From positions 1-64,000 of the forward strand of contig QANZ01049023.1 of assembly GCA_003254925.1 (NCBI GenBank): a stretch of DNA of 64,000 bases. Direction: 5' to 3'. Source of the DNA: Chamaecrista fasciculata (taxonomy: Eukaryota > Streptophyta > Magnoliopsida > Fabales > Fabaceae). Of this stretch, positions 25,084 through 36,476 are shown piece after piece. Both the position numbers and the translations under genes were made by a program. Under the pieces are notes generated by a model. That model worked only from the letters and a program-made list of their open reading frames with translations. It did not search any database and was not told the origin of the DNA. Every line of letters starts with the position of its first letter. The first letter of the stretch is position 1.

Positions 25084-26405
25084 TCAAACTAAATCAGGTA
25101 TCATTACAGTCAATACTAAATAACAAATGATGAGCTTCTTCTTCTTCAAGTGGTGATCAGTGTCTGATGCAACTTTTGATAATCCAAACATCCCAAATAC
25201 TTTCCATAACATTTCCTTTGCAGCATCAAATATCCAACTCAGCTTGTTTCTTTTGATCCCAGGGAGACTTTCATAATCTATATCTGACACATGTCAAATT
25301 TATTATATTAGATACATTGTTGTAACATTTTAAAACTGAATATAGAATAAAGAATTTAGGCTACCTGAGTTTTAAACCGGGTATAAAATATCTTGGCCAA
25401 AGTCCTATTTTGGTCCCCCAGTTATGCTCCTTGTTCCAAATAGGTCCCCCAGTTATTTTTTGTTCCATATTGGTCCCCCAGTTATGCAAAACTTGAAAAA
25501 GTTGGTCCCTCTAACGTTTTTCATCCATTTTTCCGTTAAAAAAAGACGAAAAATAAACTTTCATCCCCAAAAAATTTATTTTCTTATATTAAGGTCCTTT
25601 TCTTTTTATAATAGGATCAAAACATAAGAAAATGAAGTAAATTAAGATTTTCAGTTAATTTACCCAAAAACACTAAATAAATCTCTCTCTCTCTNNNNNN
25701 NNNNNNNNNNNNNNNNNNNNNNNNNNNNNNNNNNNNNNNNNNNNNNNNNNNNNNNNNNNNNNNNNNNNNNNNNNNNNNNNNNNNNNNNNNNNNNNNNNNN
25801 NNNNNNNNNNNNNNNNNNNNNNNNNNNNNNNNNNNNNNNNNNNNNNNNNNNNNNNNNNNNNNNNNNNNNNNNNNNNNNNNNNNNNNNNNNNNNNNNNNNN
25901 NNNNNNNNNNNNNNNNNNNNNNNNNNNNNNNNNNNNNNNNNNNNNNNNNNNNNNNNNNNNNNNNNNNNNNNNNNNNNNNNNNNNNNNNNNNNNNNNNNNN
26001 NNNNNNNNNNNNNNNNNNNNNNNNNNNNNNNNNNNNNNNNNNNNNNNNNNNNNNNNNNNNNNNNNNNNNNNNNNNNNNNNNNNNNNNNNNNNNNNNNNNN
26101 NNNNNNNNNNNNNNNNNNNNNNNNNNNNNNNNNNNNNNNNNNNNNNNNNNNNNNNNNNNNNNNNNNNNNNNNNNNNNNNNNNNNNNNNNNNNNNNNNNNN
26201 NNNNNNNNNNNNNNNNNNNNNNNNNNNNNNNNNNNNNNNNNNNNNNNNNNNNNNNNNNNNNNNNNNNNNNNNNNNNNNNNNNNNNNNNNNNNNNNNNNNN
26301 NNNNNNNNNNNNNNNNNNNNNNNNNNNNNNNNNNNNNNNNNNNNNNNNNNNNNNNNNNNNNNNNNNNNNNNNNNNNNNNNNNNNNNNNNNNNNNNNNNNN
26401 NNNNN

Positions 26406-26449
<44 letters not shown>

Positions 26450-27902
26450 GTGTTTTTGGGTAAATTCACTTAAAATCTTAATTTACTTCATTTTCTTATG
26501 TTTTGACCCTATTATAAAAAGAAAAGGACCTTAATATAAGAAAATAAAACTTTTGGGATGAAAGTTTATTTTTCCTCTTTTTTTAACGGAAAAATGGATG
26601 GAAATCGTTAGAGGGACCAACTTTTTCAAGTTTTGCATAACTGGGGGACCAATATGAAACAAAAAATAACTGGGGGATCTATTTGGAACAAGGAGCATAA
26701 CTGGGGGACCAAAATAGGACTTTGGCCAAATATCTTTAAGTTTTAAAAATTGATAGACAAATTTCTTGAATTTAATTTAATCATTTAAACTCCTGAATTT
26801 TTAAAACTGACGAAAAAAATCTCTTTAACTTTCAAATAAGTTAAGATTTTAACTGATTACTCAAAACTAAAGATAACCTCAATTTTTTAAAAAACTCAAG
26901 AATTGTTCCAAGGTGTTTCATGCCTCCGACTTAAAACTCAGACTCCTAAATACATTTTTAAAACATTAATACTGTTCATCATGTATATGAAACACTCAAA
27001 TTCAAACCTGCAAATAAAGTATAGGATTACAAAGCTAAACATATATATATCTATATCTATACTATATTATATGTGTAAGGAGTGTTTTGGTTTGTCAAAA
27101 TTAATTTTATTTTAAAATATTAAAAGAGGAAAAAATAGTGGAGGGAGTTAAGTAATTTTCCACTACTTTGATGATTATTAAAAAAAAAATAAAACTTATT
27201 ATTTGGTCTCTCTCTTTTTTCTAAGTCAACGATTTGGTCACTAATTTGTTTTACATACATATTTGCGTGTCATGGCACGCAAAGCCCCTAAAATATATAT
27301 ATATGAAATACTAAATTTCCAACCTGTGAATAAATTTGGTGACTCAATTAATTCCCGTACAGACTCATTGTTCATCATTACAGCCCAAAAAGCTTCATCT
27401 GATGCTAATGATTCCACTGCTCTCTGCATTTGAAAAAAACAATATATAGATATAAATACAATTCTCTTCAAATACTTTTAACATCCAAGTCTAAACCCAT
27501 AGAAAAAGTTCTTGAAAGACAAATATATATAGTAGAGTGTAGTGATTTCTTTGTTACCTGGAATATTGGCTTTCTCAATAAATTCTTGATCCGAAAATGT
27601 ATATGAGCATCATAATTATTAGATGCATTGTGTTGCAGTATTCTTCGTTCATTGTTTGCTAAGAAAGAAATATGGTTTTCTACGTTGTTATGATGGCCAT
27701 GAATACTGTATGTACAAAATATAACCACCATTCATCAAATCATTCAAATATAATAAGTGTTCAAGCTAAGTGTGTTAATTAAAAATTGAAAGGAGAAAAC
27801 TTACTCTCGTTGAAGAGCATTGAGAATAAACTCAATTTCAAACGTAGATACTGCCCAAAAAGAAAGCACATGTTGATCATTATTAGCATTAAGAGTATTC
27901 AT
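25084..27902 (-). CDS. Uncharacterised plant protein, 181 aa, four exons
   Basis: Reading the minus strand, exons 27902-27805, 27705-27558, 27423-27324 and 25283-25084 join in one frame with correct GT/AG borders and a starting ATG. The protein begins MNTLNANNDQHVLSFWAVST, has a His/Asn-rich middle, then a conserved-looking helix AVESLASDEAFWAVMMNN, and ends with an amphipathic region including LSWIFDAAKEMLWKVFGM and a Lys-rich tail. I do not recognise a named family; the xLxxDEAFWxxxMxNExV pattern recalls uncharacterised plant proteins, but no function is claimed. Intron 3 is 2.0 kb and contains a MULE-type element, an assembly gap and a Helitron-like terminus. Four in-phase junctions make a real gene likely; expression is untested. 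Confidence 0.65.
25395..26727. mobile_element. MULE-type TIR element with perfect 9-bp target duplication, core unsequenced
   Basis: AAATATCTT flanks both ends (25386-25394 and 26728-26736). The left TIR starts GGCCAAAGTCCTATTTTGG and the right ends CCAAAATAGGACTTTGGCC, a perfect 19-bp match that continues for about 300 bp each side with repeated TTGGTCCCCCAGTTATG phrases. The TIRs run into (CT)n on the left and (GA)n on the right, beside the gap. It sits in intron 3 of the minus-strand 181-aa gene. Confidence 0.9.
25695..26405. other. Assembly gap (711 N) bounded by CT/GA microsatellite
   Basis: A run of N between (CT)n ending at 25694 and (GA)n starting at 26406. Any frame crossing it is meaningless. 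The core of the enclosing TIR element is therefore unknown. Confidence 0.99.
27190..27291 (+). mobile_element. Helitron-like 3' terminus (hairpin plus CTAA)
   Basis: TTTGCGTG and CACGCAAA form an 8-bp stem (27262-27283), followed by GCCCCTAA. Hairpin then CTRR is the Helitron 3' end layout. About 100 bp before it (TATTTGGTCTCTCTC.. and TTTTACATACATATTTGCGTG) is shared with 60070-60168. The base after CTAA is A rather than the usual T, so the end may be decayed. It lies in intron 3 of the minus-strand gene. The 5' end was not found. Confidence 0.5.
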
Positions 27903-28770
27903 TATTCTGAACTATTTGTACTTTCACTTCTTGCTAATGGCTTTGATCTCTAGCTCTTTTCTTTATCTTCTAGAGAATCCCTGGAGTTTATTTTTGAAAT
28001 CAAATGTTGTAATACAANAAATATAAATTAGGGTAAATTACACAGAAGGTCCCTGTGGTTTGGTCCATTTTCAGAAAGGGTCCCTGTGGTTTAAAAAGTG
28101 TCAGAGAAGGGCCATGTGGTTTGTTCCGTTAACAAAAAGGGTCCTGCCGTCCAAAATTTAACAGAAATCTTGGTTAAAATACTATTTTAAGACCCTAATT
28201 ATTAATTTTTATGCAGTTGACTCCCAATATATTATTATTAGGCCAAAGTCCTATGTAATAAGATCAAAATATAAAAAAGAAGAAACAATTAGGGCTTTAA
28301 TCAACTTATCACCACAAAAAGAAACACAACACCCACTGACCCATACGCCTCCTCTTCATCTTTCTCTTCTTCTTCCTCTTCCTCCAACTCCGCCGCCGCC
28401 GCCGCCACTGCCGCCACCTCCACCACCGTCAGCGTCTCTCCCCCCACCATCTTCAAAGCTGCTCTAACAACCTACGAGCATAAAAAAGATCACGTTTATT
28501 CAGCAGTACCTCAATCTGAACTAGACGAATAAGGAGGCAGAGAGAAAATTGAAGAAGAAGAACTATTTCGGAATAGAGATGATGATGAATCGGATGAGGA
28601 AAGAGGGGAGGCAGATGGTGAAGATGCAGGTGATGATGATGATGCCCATGATGAGGATGATGTCTTATAATCTCTACATTTCTATATTTCAACACTGGAA
28701 CAAGAAGAAAAAAGAAAAACACAAAACCCATCTTAAAATTCCTGAAATCTGAAACTTCAATCCATCCATG

Positions 28771-28922
28771 ATGTTCTTTTTTTCTTCGCAAGCATCCTTC
28801 TGCCTTGTATTATTCTCGTTTCTTCTCTGAATCCTTTCATGGCATTAGATTCCATTCGTCAATCGCAACCCCTGATTGACGCCAATAGAACAACCTTCGT
28901 TTCTTCTGGAGGAAAGTTCGAG
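28771..28922 (+). pseudogene. Captured 5' fragment of a G-type lectin S-receptor-like kinase
   Basis: Frame MFFFSSQASFCLVLFSFLL looks like a signal peptide and hits a stop at 28828-28830. After a shift, LDSIRQSQPLIDANRTTFVS followed by SGGKFE matches the conserved start of the mature lectin domain in S-locus-type receptor kinases (family pattern: I-x-x-S-Q-x-L-x-D, then T-x-V-S-x-G-G-x-F-E). It then runs into the TIR of the enclosing MULE. Only about 50 codons are kept and the frame is broken, so this is transposon cargo, not a gene. Confidence 0.55.
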
Positions 28923-29025
28923 AATTTGGTCAAAGAGGAGGTGAGGGTGGGGGAAGAGACGCTGACGGCAGTGGCGGTGGCGGTGGCGGAGGGGGCGGCG
29001 ACGGTGGAGTTGGAGGAAGAGGAAT

Positions 29026-29641
29026 TGTTGGGGATTGCACTCAGAAATTTCGAGTCGCGTCACAAGGACACTGTCCTTAAGAGATATTCCGGTATCCCAC
29101 AGTAAAGAAACCGGCACTCTCACAGGATTAAATGAAATCTTCCCCACTGTCACACAGAGAGGGATACAAAATAACAGAAGAAAAATTGAGACTCACACTT
29201 AAAAACAAGAGAGTTGGATGCGTCCCAAAATGTAACACTCACTATATATGTTAACTAATTTTTATTAATTAACTTTAGTAGCCCTTGCAATGTGCATGTA
29301 GAAAAGTCGCCAACCAACTGAAGGTAACGTTATTCAACGACTATAATGACCAAGCATCTAACGTCACACAACGGATGGTTTTGACTAATTCATCAGGCTT
29401 ATTTTTGACGCAAATACATAGGCTTTAGGATCAAGATAAATGTTTATTAAATTACATTAAATAATTAATATAATTTAATAAAACAGTTTCTCAAAGATAA
29501 ACCTGGATCCACATAGTTTAATAATTAAATTACATTAAATAATTAACGTAGTTTTTGAAAATAATTTTCCAAACTCTCTTATACAAGTAATGTGGACTTA
29601 ATTTGACACATCCAATATTTTACTTTGAATTATTTACAACA
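29026..29641 (-). repeat. 3' LTR of the copia element
   Basis: 616 bp, TG..CA borders, matching 34173-34788 with few differences (for example one in the TTGCAATGTGCATGTAG segment near 29285). Low divergence points to a fairly recent insertion despite the coding damage. Confidence 0.93.
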
Positions 29642-30194
29642 ATCCCCCACATGTGTCAAATAAAGAACCACATTATCATGAGTCTCACTCATGGGCATAA
29701 TCATTGTATCTAGTGTCTACTGACTATGAACTAGACCTAAACTAATAATACATAGTACACAGAGATGTCAGTGAAGCCTGCTTCTATGAACCAACAACTC
29801 TTGTTGTATACCAGAGGTATTAAGAGTCAGATTATACCCCCACATTTCTGCTATTAACGACGTTTTTGCGCGTCACAACGGCCGTGCGCGTGCCTGTTTC
29901 ATAATGAATGCTCTAGAGATTTTGCCAGAATCTCATAGGAGCGGCCCCACTCCACATTCATCGAGGTGATTTCATTAAAGTGTATCTGCACTTATACACG
30001 ATCCCGTAGGAATATGAAATCATTAAGTACCTATGTACAACCTCACCAAAAATGCAGTATAGCACTATCACACACCATAGGAAGGGATATTTTAATTTAG
30101 TGCTACCAGAATTAACAGACGACTTGTTCTTCCCATTGAACCTTTTTCATGGGATCACCAATCACAAAGGTTGGGTTGCCATCGTGGTTAATTT

Positions 30195-31775
30195 TCAAGT
30201 TGGCCTAAGTCCCATTCCCCTCGATGTTTCAAAAATATATTTTCTTCTTAGAGGTTTAGTAAACGGATCCGCAAGATTTACACTAGTTTTTACATAATCA
30301 ATTGAGACTACACCATCTTTTAGCAGCTGCCTCACAATATTATGTCTCAATCGTATATGTCTGCTTTTGCCATTAAAGGTCTTATTTTTAGCCGTAGCTA
30401 TCGCTGATTGGCTATCACAGTGTAATGAAATGGATGGAGTTGGTTTGTCACCTAATGGGATACTCGCTAAGAAGTCTTTCAACCACTCAGCCTCAGTTCC
30501 AGCCAACTCCAAAGCAACAAACTCAGAATCCCTTGAGGATTTAGTTATAATGCTTTGCTTGGCCGACTTCCATGTGACAGCACCACCTCCAAACATAAAC
30601 ACATAGCCACTAGTGGATTTTGTCTCATCTGAATCTGAAATCCAGTTAGCATCACTGTATCCTTCTAGTACAGCGGGAAATCCACAATACAGTATACCAT
30701 AGTTTATGGTACCTCTCAAATATCTTAATAGTCTTACCAAGGCCTCCCAATGTTCATTGTTCGAACAATGAGTATATCTGCTCAATCTACACACAACATA
30801 AGCTATGTCAGGCCTGGTAAAATTCATTAAATGCAACAGACTCCCAATAATCTGTGCATATTTAGATTGAGCCACAGGATCTCCTCTATTTTTCTTTAAT
30901 TGCACACTAGAATCATAAGGAGTATTCACAGGAGATCTATCATTTAGTTCAAACTTTCTCAGAATCTTCTCAACAAAATGTTCTTGAGAAAGTTTGATAC
31001 CATTTTCATTCCTTATGATTTTAACACCCAAAATCAATTTTGCTTCACCCATATCTTTCATATCAAAATTAGAAGCAAGAAACGATTTTGTTTCAAGTAT
31101 AACACTCATACTTGTACCAAAAATTAGCATATCATCCACATACAAGCAAATAATAACACAATCATCATTTATAACTTTAGTGTAAACACATCTTTCAACT
31201 TCAACAGAAGAAAAATTACCACTTAACAAAACTTGATCAAGTTTCTCATGCCATTGTTTAGGTGCTTGTTTTAAACCATACAATGATTTCACTAATTTAC
31301 ATACTTTATTCTCCTGACCAGGAACACTACACCCTTCAGGTTGTAACATATAAATTTCTTCATCTAAATCACCATTTAGAAATGCAGTTTTAACGTCCAT
31401 TTGGTGAATAAACAAATTATGAATTGATGCTAAAGCAATCAAAACACGCATAGAAGAAATTCTAGTCACAGGAGAAAAAGTATCAAAATAATCAATGTTT
31501 TCTTTTTGTGTATAGCCTTTAGCTACCAACCTCGCTTTATATTTATCTACAGAACCATCAGGAAAAAGTTTCTTTTTAAAAACCCATTTACAACCAATTG
31601 GTTTTGCTCCTTGAGGTAAATCAACTAATACCCATGTTTTATTCTTATTTAAAGAATCAATTTCAGCTTTAATAGCTTCTTCCCATTTATCAGCATCATG
31701 AGAAGAAACCGCTTCATAAAAATTTCTAGGCTCATCATCAACTAGAAAAGTATAAAAGTCATCTCCAAAAGATTT
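30195..31775 (-). pseudogene. Copia reverse transcriptase and RNase H region
   Basis: A long open stretch covers the copia RT core: a [19 protein letters not shown] segment, [13 protein letters not shown], and the catalytic YVDDM motif (within [11 protein letters not shown]). It continues into RNase H with YSDANW, an STSGYVF segment and HCDSQSAI, ending after the [10 protein letters not shown] region. A premature stop at 31776-31778 separates it from the integrase C-terminus in the same frame. Old retrotransposon coding sequence, not a host gene. Confidence 0.92.
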
Positions 31776-31778
31776 TTA

Positions 31779-32965
31779 TTTTCTATATCTTTTGCTTCTT
31801 CTCAAATTTTCATTTAAATCATCATTTTCTAAAATGGAAGACGAAGCAGAAGAGGTCTCAATAATTTTAGGAATATGCTCAACTTTCAAAGGAAAAATAT
31901 TTTCAAAAAATTTTGTATCCTTTGTCTCAATAATTGTGTTTTTATTCAAAACATCACTTCTTAAAACTAAGAATCTATATGCAGCACTATTCTGAGCATA
32001 ACCAATAAAAACACAATTAGCAGTTTTAGAACCCAATTTTCTCTTTTTTTATTTCCGGTAATAAAACTTTTGCAAGACACCCCCACACTTTTAAATATTT
32101 CAAATTAGGCACAAAACCTTTCCATAATTCATAAGGTGTCTTATTTGTTTTCCTATGAGGTATTATATTTTGTAAAAAACAGGCAGATAAAATAGCTTCA
32201 CCCCATAAATTGTTAGGTGCACCAGAACTCACAAGTAATGCATTCATCATCTCTTTTATAGTCCTATTTTTCCTTTCTGCTATACCTTTTTGACTCAGGA
32301 GAATATGGAGGTGTTACTTCATGTATAATACCTTCCTTTTCACATAAATCATTTATTAAAAAATATTCTCCTCCTCTATCACTTCTAATTCTTTTAATTT
32401 TCTTATTTAATTGATTCTCTACTTCACTTTTATAAATAGAAAATTTTTCAAAAACTTCATCTTTATTTCTCAGCAAATAAAGTTTACTATATCTAGAGAA
32501 ATCATCAATAAATGTAACATAATATTTTTTCTCACCTCTAGTTTCAGTTTGTTTCAAGTCTCCTAAATCAGAATGTATGAAAGCTAATAATTCTGCCTCT
32601 CTTTGTGTAGAAAAATGTGACTTCTTTGTCAATTTAGTTTCAACACAAATTTCACAATCATTAAATTCATCATTATTTTTAAAATCATTTATTAAGCCAA
32701 GATGTTGTAATCGTTTAATATATTTCCTATTAACATGTCCAAGTCTCGAATGCCACACATTAAAGGAATCAATCAAGTAAGCAGAAGAAGATTCAATATT
32801 ATTCATGTCATCAATGCTAAGTACAAAAAGTCCCTGATTACAATAACCCTTCCCAATAAGTACATTATTTTTTGTCATTGTAATCTTATCAGATTCAAAT
32901 GACACTTTAACCCCAGCTTTGCCCAATAAGGCTACAGAAATTAAATTTACTCTAATCTCAGGCAC
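31779..32965 (-). pseudogene. Copia integrase region, frameshifted
   Basis: The zinc-binding part shows WHSRLGHVN...C-x2-C (FNDCEICVETK), followed by the catalytic core with FIDDFSRY and an SDRGGEYF segment. The frame breaks near 32290 (an A-run) and near 32040 (another A-run), then continues through WGEAILSACFLQN and NCVFIGYA. The breaks make this copy non-functional as read. Described only as found. Confidence 0.88.
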
Positions 32966-33030
32966 ATATAAAACATCATTCAGCTGCAGAGTTTTCCCGG
33001 AAGTAAGTTTGAGATTGACTTTGCCTTTCC

Positions 33031-34151
33031 CTAGAACCTTTGCAGTTCGAGAGTCAGCAAGATAAACAGTTCTTCCCCTTCTTCAAAGGAGGCATACATT
33101 TCTCTATTAGCACAAATGTGCTTGGTAGCCCCAGAGTCTACCACCCAATTTTTCGTGTCAGAAACGAGAAGGGCTCGAGACAACATCGCAGCAATGACAT
33201 TGTTATCATCATTTTCATCCCCGTGAACCAAATTTACATTTGGCTTAGGAGGCGGCTTTTTATTATCATTTTCAGGTCCTCTAGCCCTCTTTCTGCACTG
33301 AGCTGCATAATGCTCTGTTTTGCCACACACAAAACAACTTCCTTTTTCTTGAACTGTGGGTTAGTAACACCGGGTTTGTAATCAGTTTTTTTATTGCACT
33401 TATTATTCTTATTGGTAGAATCATACCTCTTGTTTTGTGCTTGAACGAAATTTGCTTTAGCAGCTAGCTCCTTTCCTTTTGCAATTTGAATTGTCCTCCG
33501 ATTGGTGTCCTCAATAATAATATGAGTGATAAGGTCCGTCAGAGACAACTGCTTTTGTTTATGCTTTAACTGCTGCTTGTAATCGTTCCATGAATCAGGT
33601 AACTTTTCAATTAGAACCCCAGCAACAAATTCGTCGAGCAAATTAATCTTCTCTGCACGAAGTTCCTCCAAGAGCCTATGATATTCGTTAATTTGCGACT
33701 TGATATCTTTTCCTTCCACCATTTCCCATTTGTAGTAATTTGCTACTACAAATTTCTGTTTACTTGCATCCTCCGCCGTGTATTTGAGAATTAAAGATTC
33801 CCAAATTTTATTTGCTTCCTTGTAGACACTGTAGACATCGAACAACTCGTTGGATAGAGTAGAAATCAAAGTGTGTCTACATACCTTATTTGCTTGAATC
33901 CAACTATCCTTCGTTGCTTGAGTGGCATCAGCAGCAGGTTCAGAATCGGTAAGAGCACCAGCCACACCGTACATATCTAGAACAGAATAAACACGTTCTT
34001 GCCAACGTCGGAAAAAAGAACCATCAAAAACCTCAATCTTTGAGACGTCAAGAAATGGCCTCGGCATAGGTAGCGGCATCGCCGTCAGACCGTTGGTAGC
34101 AGGAACGTCCTTAGAGACAGAGGCATTGGGGTTGGTATTTTCGTTAGTCAT
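33031..34151 (-). pseudogene. Copia gag and protease region, frameshifted
   Basis: Gag starts at the ATG at 34151, with typical WQERVYSVLDMYGV, YTAEDASKQKF and LPDSWNDYK segments. A frame change near 33320 leads into a CCHC zinc knuckle (C-x2-C-x4-H-x4-C in VCGKTEHYAAQCRKR), then the protease site VVDSGATKHIC. A further break near 33060 separates it from integrase. Gag's ATG lies only 21 bp inside the 5' LTR. Confidence 0.88.
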
Positions 34152-34172
34152 GATAATAATATCTCTTAAGAT

Positions 34173-34788
34173 TGTTGGGGATTGCACTCAGAAATTTCAA
34201 GTCGCGTCACAAGGACACTGTCCTTAAGCGATATTCTGGTATCCCACAGTAAAGAAACCGGCACTCTCACAGGATTAAACGAAATCTTCCCCACTGTCAC
34301 ACATAGAGGGATACAGAATAACAGAAGAAAAATTGAGACTCACACTTAAAAACAAGAGAGTTGGATGCGTCCCAAAATGTAACACTCACTATATATGTTA
34401 ACTAATTATTATTAATTAACTTTAGTAGCCCTTGCAACGTGCATGCAGAAAAGTCGCCAACCAACTGAAGGTAACGTTATTCAACAGCTATAATGACCAA
34501 GCATCTAACGTCACACAACGGATGGTTTTGACTAATTCATCAGACTTATTTTTGACGCAAATACATAGGCTTTAGGATAAAGATAAATGTTTATTAAATT
34601 ACATTAAATAATTAATATAATTTAATAAAACAGTTTCTCAAAGATAAACCTGGATCCACATAGTTTAATAATTAAATTACATTAAATAATTAACGTAATT
34701 TTTGAAAATAATTTTCCAAACTCTCTTATACAAGTAATGTGGACTTAATTTGACACATTTAATATTTTACTTTGAATTATTTACAACA
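34173..34788 (-). repeat. 5' LTR of the copia element
   Basis: 616 bp, paired with 29026-29641. Minus-strand reading starts TGTTGTAAATAATTC and ends AATCCCCAACA. The next 21 bp before gag (34152-34172) contain no recognisable initiator-Met primer-binding site. Confidence 0.93.
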
Positions 34789-35138
34789 GAAGAAGAAGAG
34801 AAAGAAGAAGAGGAGGCGTGTGGGTCAATGGGTGTTGTGTTTTTTTGGTGATAAGTTGATTAAAGCCGTAATTGTTTCTTCTCTCTTACATTTTGATCTT
34901 ATTACATAGGACTTTGGCCTAATAATAATATATTGGGAGTCAAATGCATAATAATTAATAATCAAGGTCCTAAAATAGTATTTTAACCAAGATTTTTGTT
35001 AAATTTTGGACGGCAGGACCCTTTTTATTAACGGAGCAAACCACATGGCCCTTCTTTGACACTTTTTAAACCACAGGAACCCTTTCTGAAAATGGGTCAA
35101 ACCACAGAGACCTTTTATGTAATTTACCCTATAAATTA

Positions 35139-36001
35139 ACTAAAAATGATTATATATAAATACAATTAAATAAGCTTAAATAATTATATATATTATATAT
35201 AAGATATAAAATTAAATGTCAAATATAAAAATTTAAAAGTAATAGAGTATCGGATATTGGGTACTCTAACTATCTCTTTATTTCGGACAGATATAGGGTA
35301 TCCGAAGGTGATAACCGTATCCGCCCAATATCCGAAAAATATTTAATTTTTACTATATGTATCCTATTTGATATCGGATACCAGATAATTTTTTCAGACA
35401 GATATGGACGGGTACCCTAAATACCCTAAAGAATTGTCATCCCTATATATGGGTAATATTTTTTGTAGTATAAAAATTTAAAAATAAAATTAAAAAATAA
35501 CAATGAGAAAAGATATATAATCTAGTGCCAAAAAGGGTAAAATTATAATGTAAAGTTTGATTCTTGACATAAGATGCAATGAGTCACGAGCCAATAAGAT
35601 AGTGACACGTGGAAGAGTTAGTTGTATGTAACTAGTGATGTGACTACATACAGAGTTTTGATTGGTTAAAAAAATTATTATTTTTTTATTATTTTTCAGC
35701 ATTAAATTACATCAATGACTATAAGTATGCCACATCAACAATTGCATCCCATGTCAAGAATCAAACTTTGCATCTTAGACTAACTCCCAAAAAATTTACA
35801 ATTTAGTATCCTAAAATTACATTTTGGCCCTCCCTCACATTTCCAACCTCCATCCGGTTATTCCTATCTCCAATATCAAAATCTCCAATAACACAAATTT
35901 CGAGATAATTTCAATATTATATTATTCCATTAACATCACATCCAAACATCAAAATAATATTCCAATATGCTCTAATATCTTTACTATTTTTATTCCTTTA
36001 C
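35139..36001. other. Repeat-rich spacer, no gene seen
   Basis: AT-rich DNA. At 35240-35445, phrases such as GGATATTGGGTACTC, GGTATCCGAAGG and GATATCGGATACC recur in both orientations, resembling a decayed inverted-repeat element. A small MITE at 35546-35776 is listed separately. No coding frame. Confidence 0.45.
35546..35776. mobile_element. Small fold-back MITE (about 230 bp)
   Basis: AAAGTTTGATTCTTGACAT at the left is mirrored by ATGTCAAGAATCAAACTTT at the right; the inner GATGCAAT / ATTGCATC also pair. No clear target duplication was found and there is no coding content. Confidence 0.7.
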
Positions 36002-36010
36002 AACTTTAAA

Positions 36011-36359
36011 GGCAAAAGTACTACTTTCGTCCCCAAATTTTATACCAAGTATCAATTTCATTCCCAATCAATTTTTGCTGTCAATTTTGTCCCAAATGTT
36101 TTACATTTTGTTCAATTTTATCCTTTAACTAACTTTTTTCAATAAATTAATGGCAGACTGTATCATGTTTTTCAGTCTGAGTTAATATTTGAGTTTCTTT
36201 TTCTATCAATTTTACATTATATATCATTAGTCACGTAAATTCTATCGTTAATATTTGGCTAAAGTAAGAATAAATGATAAAATTGATCAAAACGTGAAAC
36301 ATTAGGGACGAAATTGACAGTTAGTGTTAAATTTAGAGATGAAATTAGTACTTTTGTCC
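36011..36359. mobile_element. MULE-type MITE, 349 bp, perfect 9-bp target duplication
   Basis: AACTTTAAA flanks both ends (36002-36010 and 36360-36368). Ends GGCAAAAGTACTACTTTCGTCC and its imperfect inverse GAAATTAGTACTTTTGTCC. Same family as 39699-40039 and the split element at 4486-5815. Confidence 0.87.
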
Positions 36360-36476
36360 AACTTTAAAATACTGAGGTTTATACCCCAACTTTAAAATAC
36401 TAATACAATTATTTCAACCAACCATAATTTATGAAAAAAAAAAACCAACAATAATCATTACATATCATTTAAAATA

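Larger units (their letters stand above)
29026..34788 (-). mobile_element. Ty1/copia LTR retrotransposon, decayed, inserted in a MULE TIR
   Basis: It is 5763 bp with two 616-bp LTRs (29026-29641 and 34173-34788) of equal length and near-identical sequence, starting TGTTGGGGATTGC and ending TTTACAACA on the plus strand. On the minus strand the order is gag, protease, integrase, reverse transcriptase, RNase H, which defines copia. A polypurine tract GTGGGGGAT lies just inside the 3' LTR (29642-29650). The frame is broken several times. Comparison with the intact left TIR of the host element shows that the insertion duplicated at least GAA. The insertion is younger than the MULE it interrupts. 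Confidence 0.93.
28031..35129. mobile_element. Pack-MULE-like element with 9-bp target duplication, split by a copia retrotransposon
   Basis: TATAAATTA flanks both ends (28022-28030 and 35130-35138). The left TIR starts GGGTAAATTACACAGAAGG and the right end is its near-perfect inverse. The left TIR runs to about 28450, through a GCC-repeat region; its mirror is split into 28935-29025 and 34789-35129 by the retrotransposon at 29026-34788. Without that insertion the element would be about 1.3 kb with 0.42-kb TIRs. The core (28450-28935) carries gene-like fragments: an acidic Asp/Glu-rich frame (about 28480-28671) and the start of a lectin receptor kinase. No MULE transposase is present. Confidence 0.85.

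Noticed and set aside
25660..26469. A long minus-strand frame across the N run
   Set aside because: Almost all of it is unsequenced; the ends are CT/GA microsatellite.
28453..28791. His/Phe-rich minus-strand frame in the MULE core
   Set aside because: It is the antisense of an acidic GAT-rich segment; low-complexity artefact.
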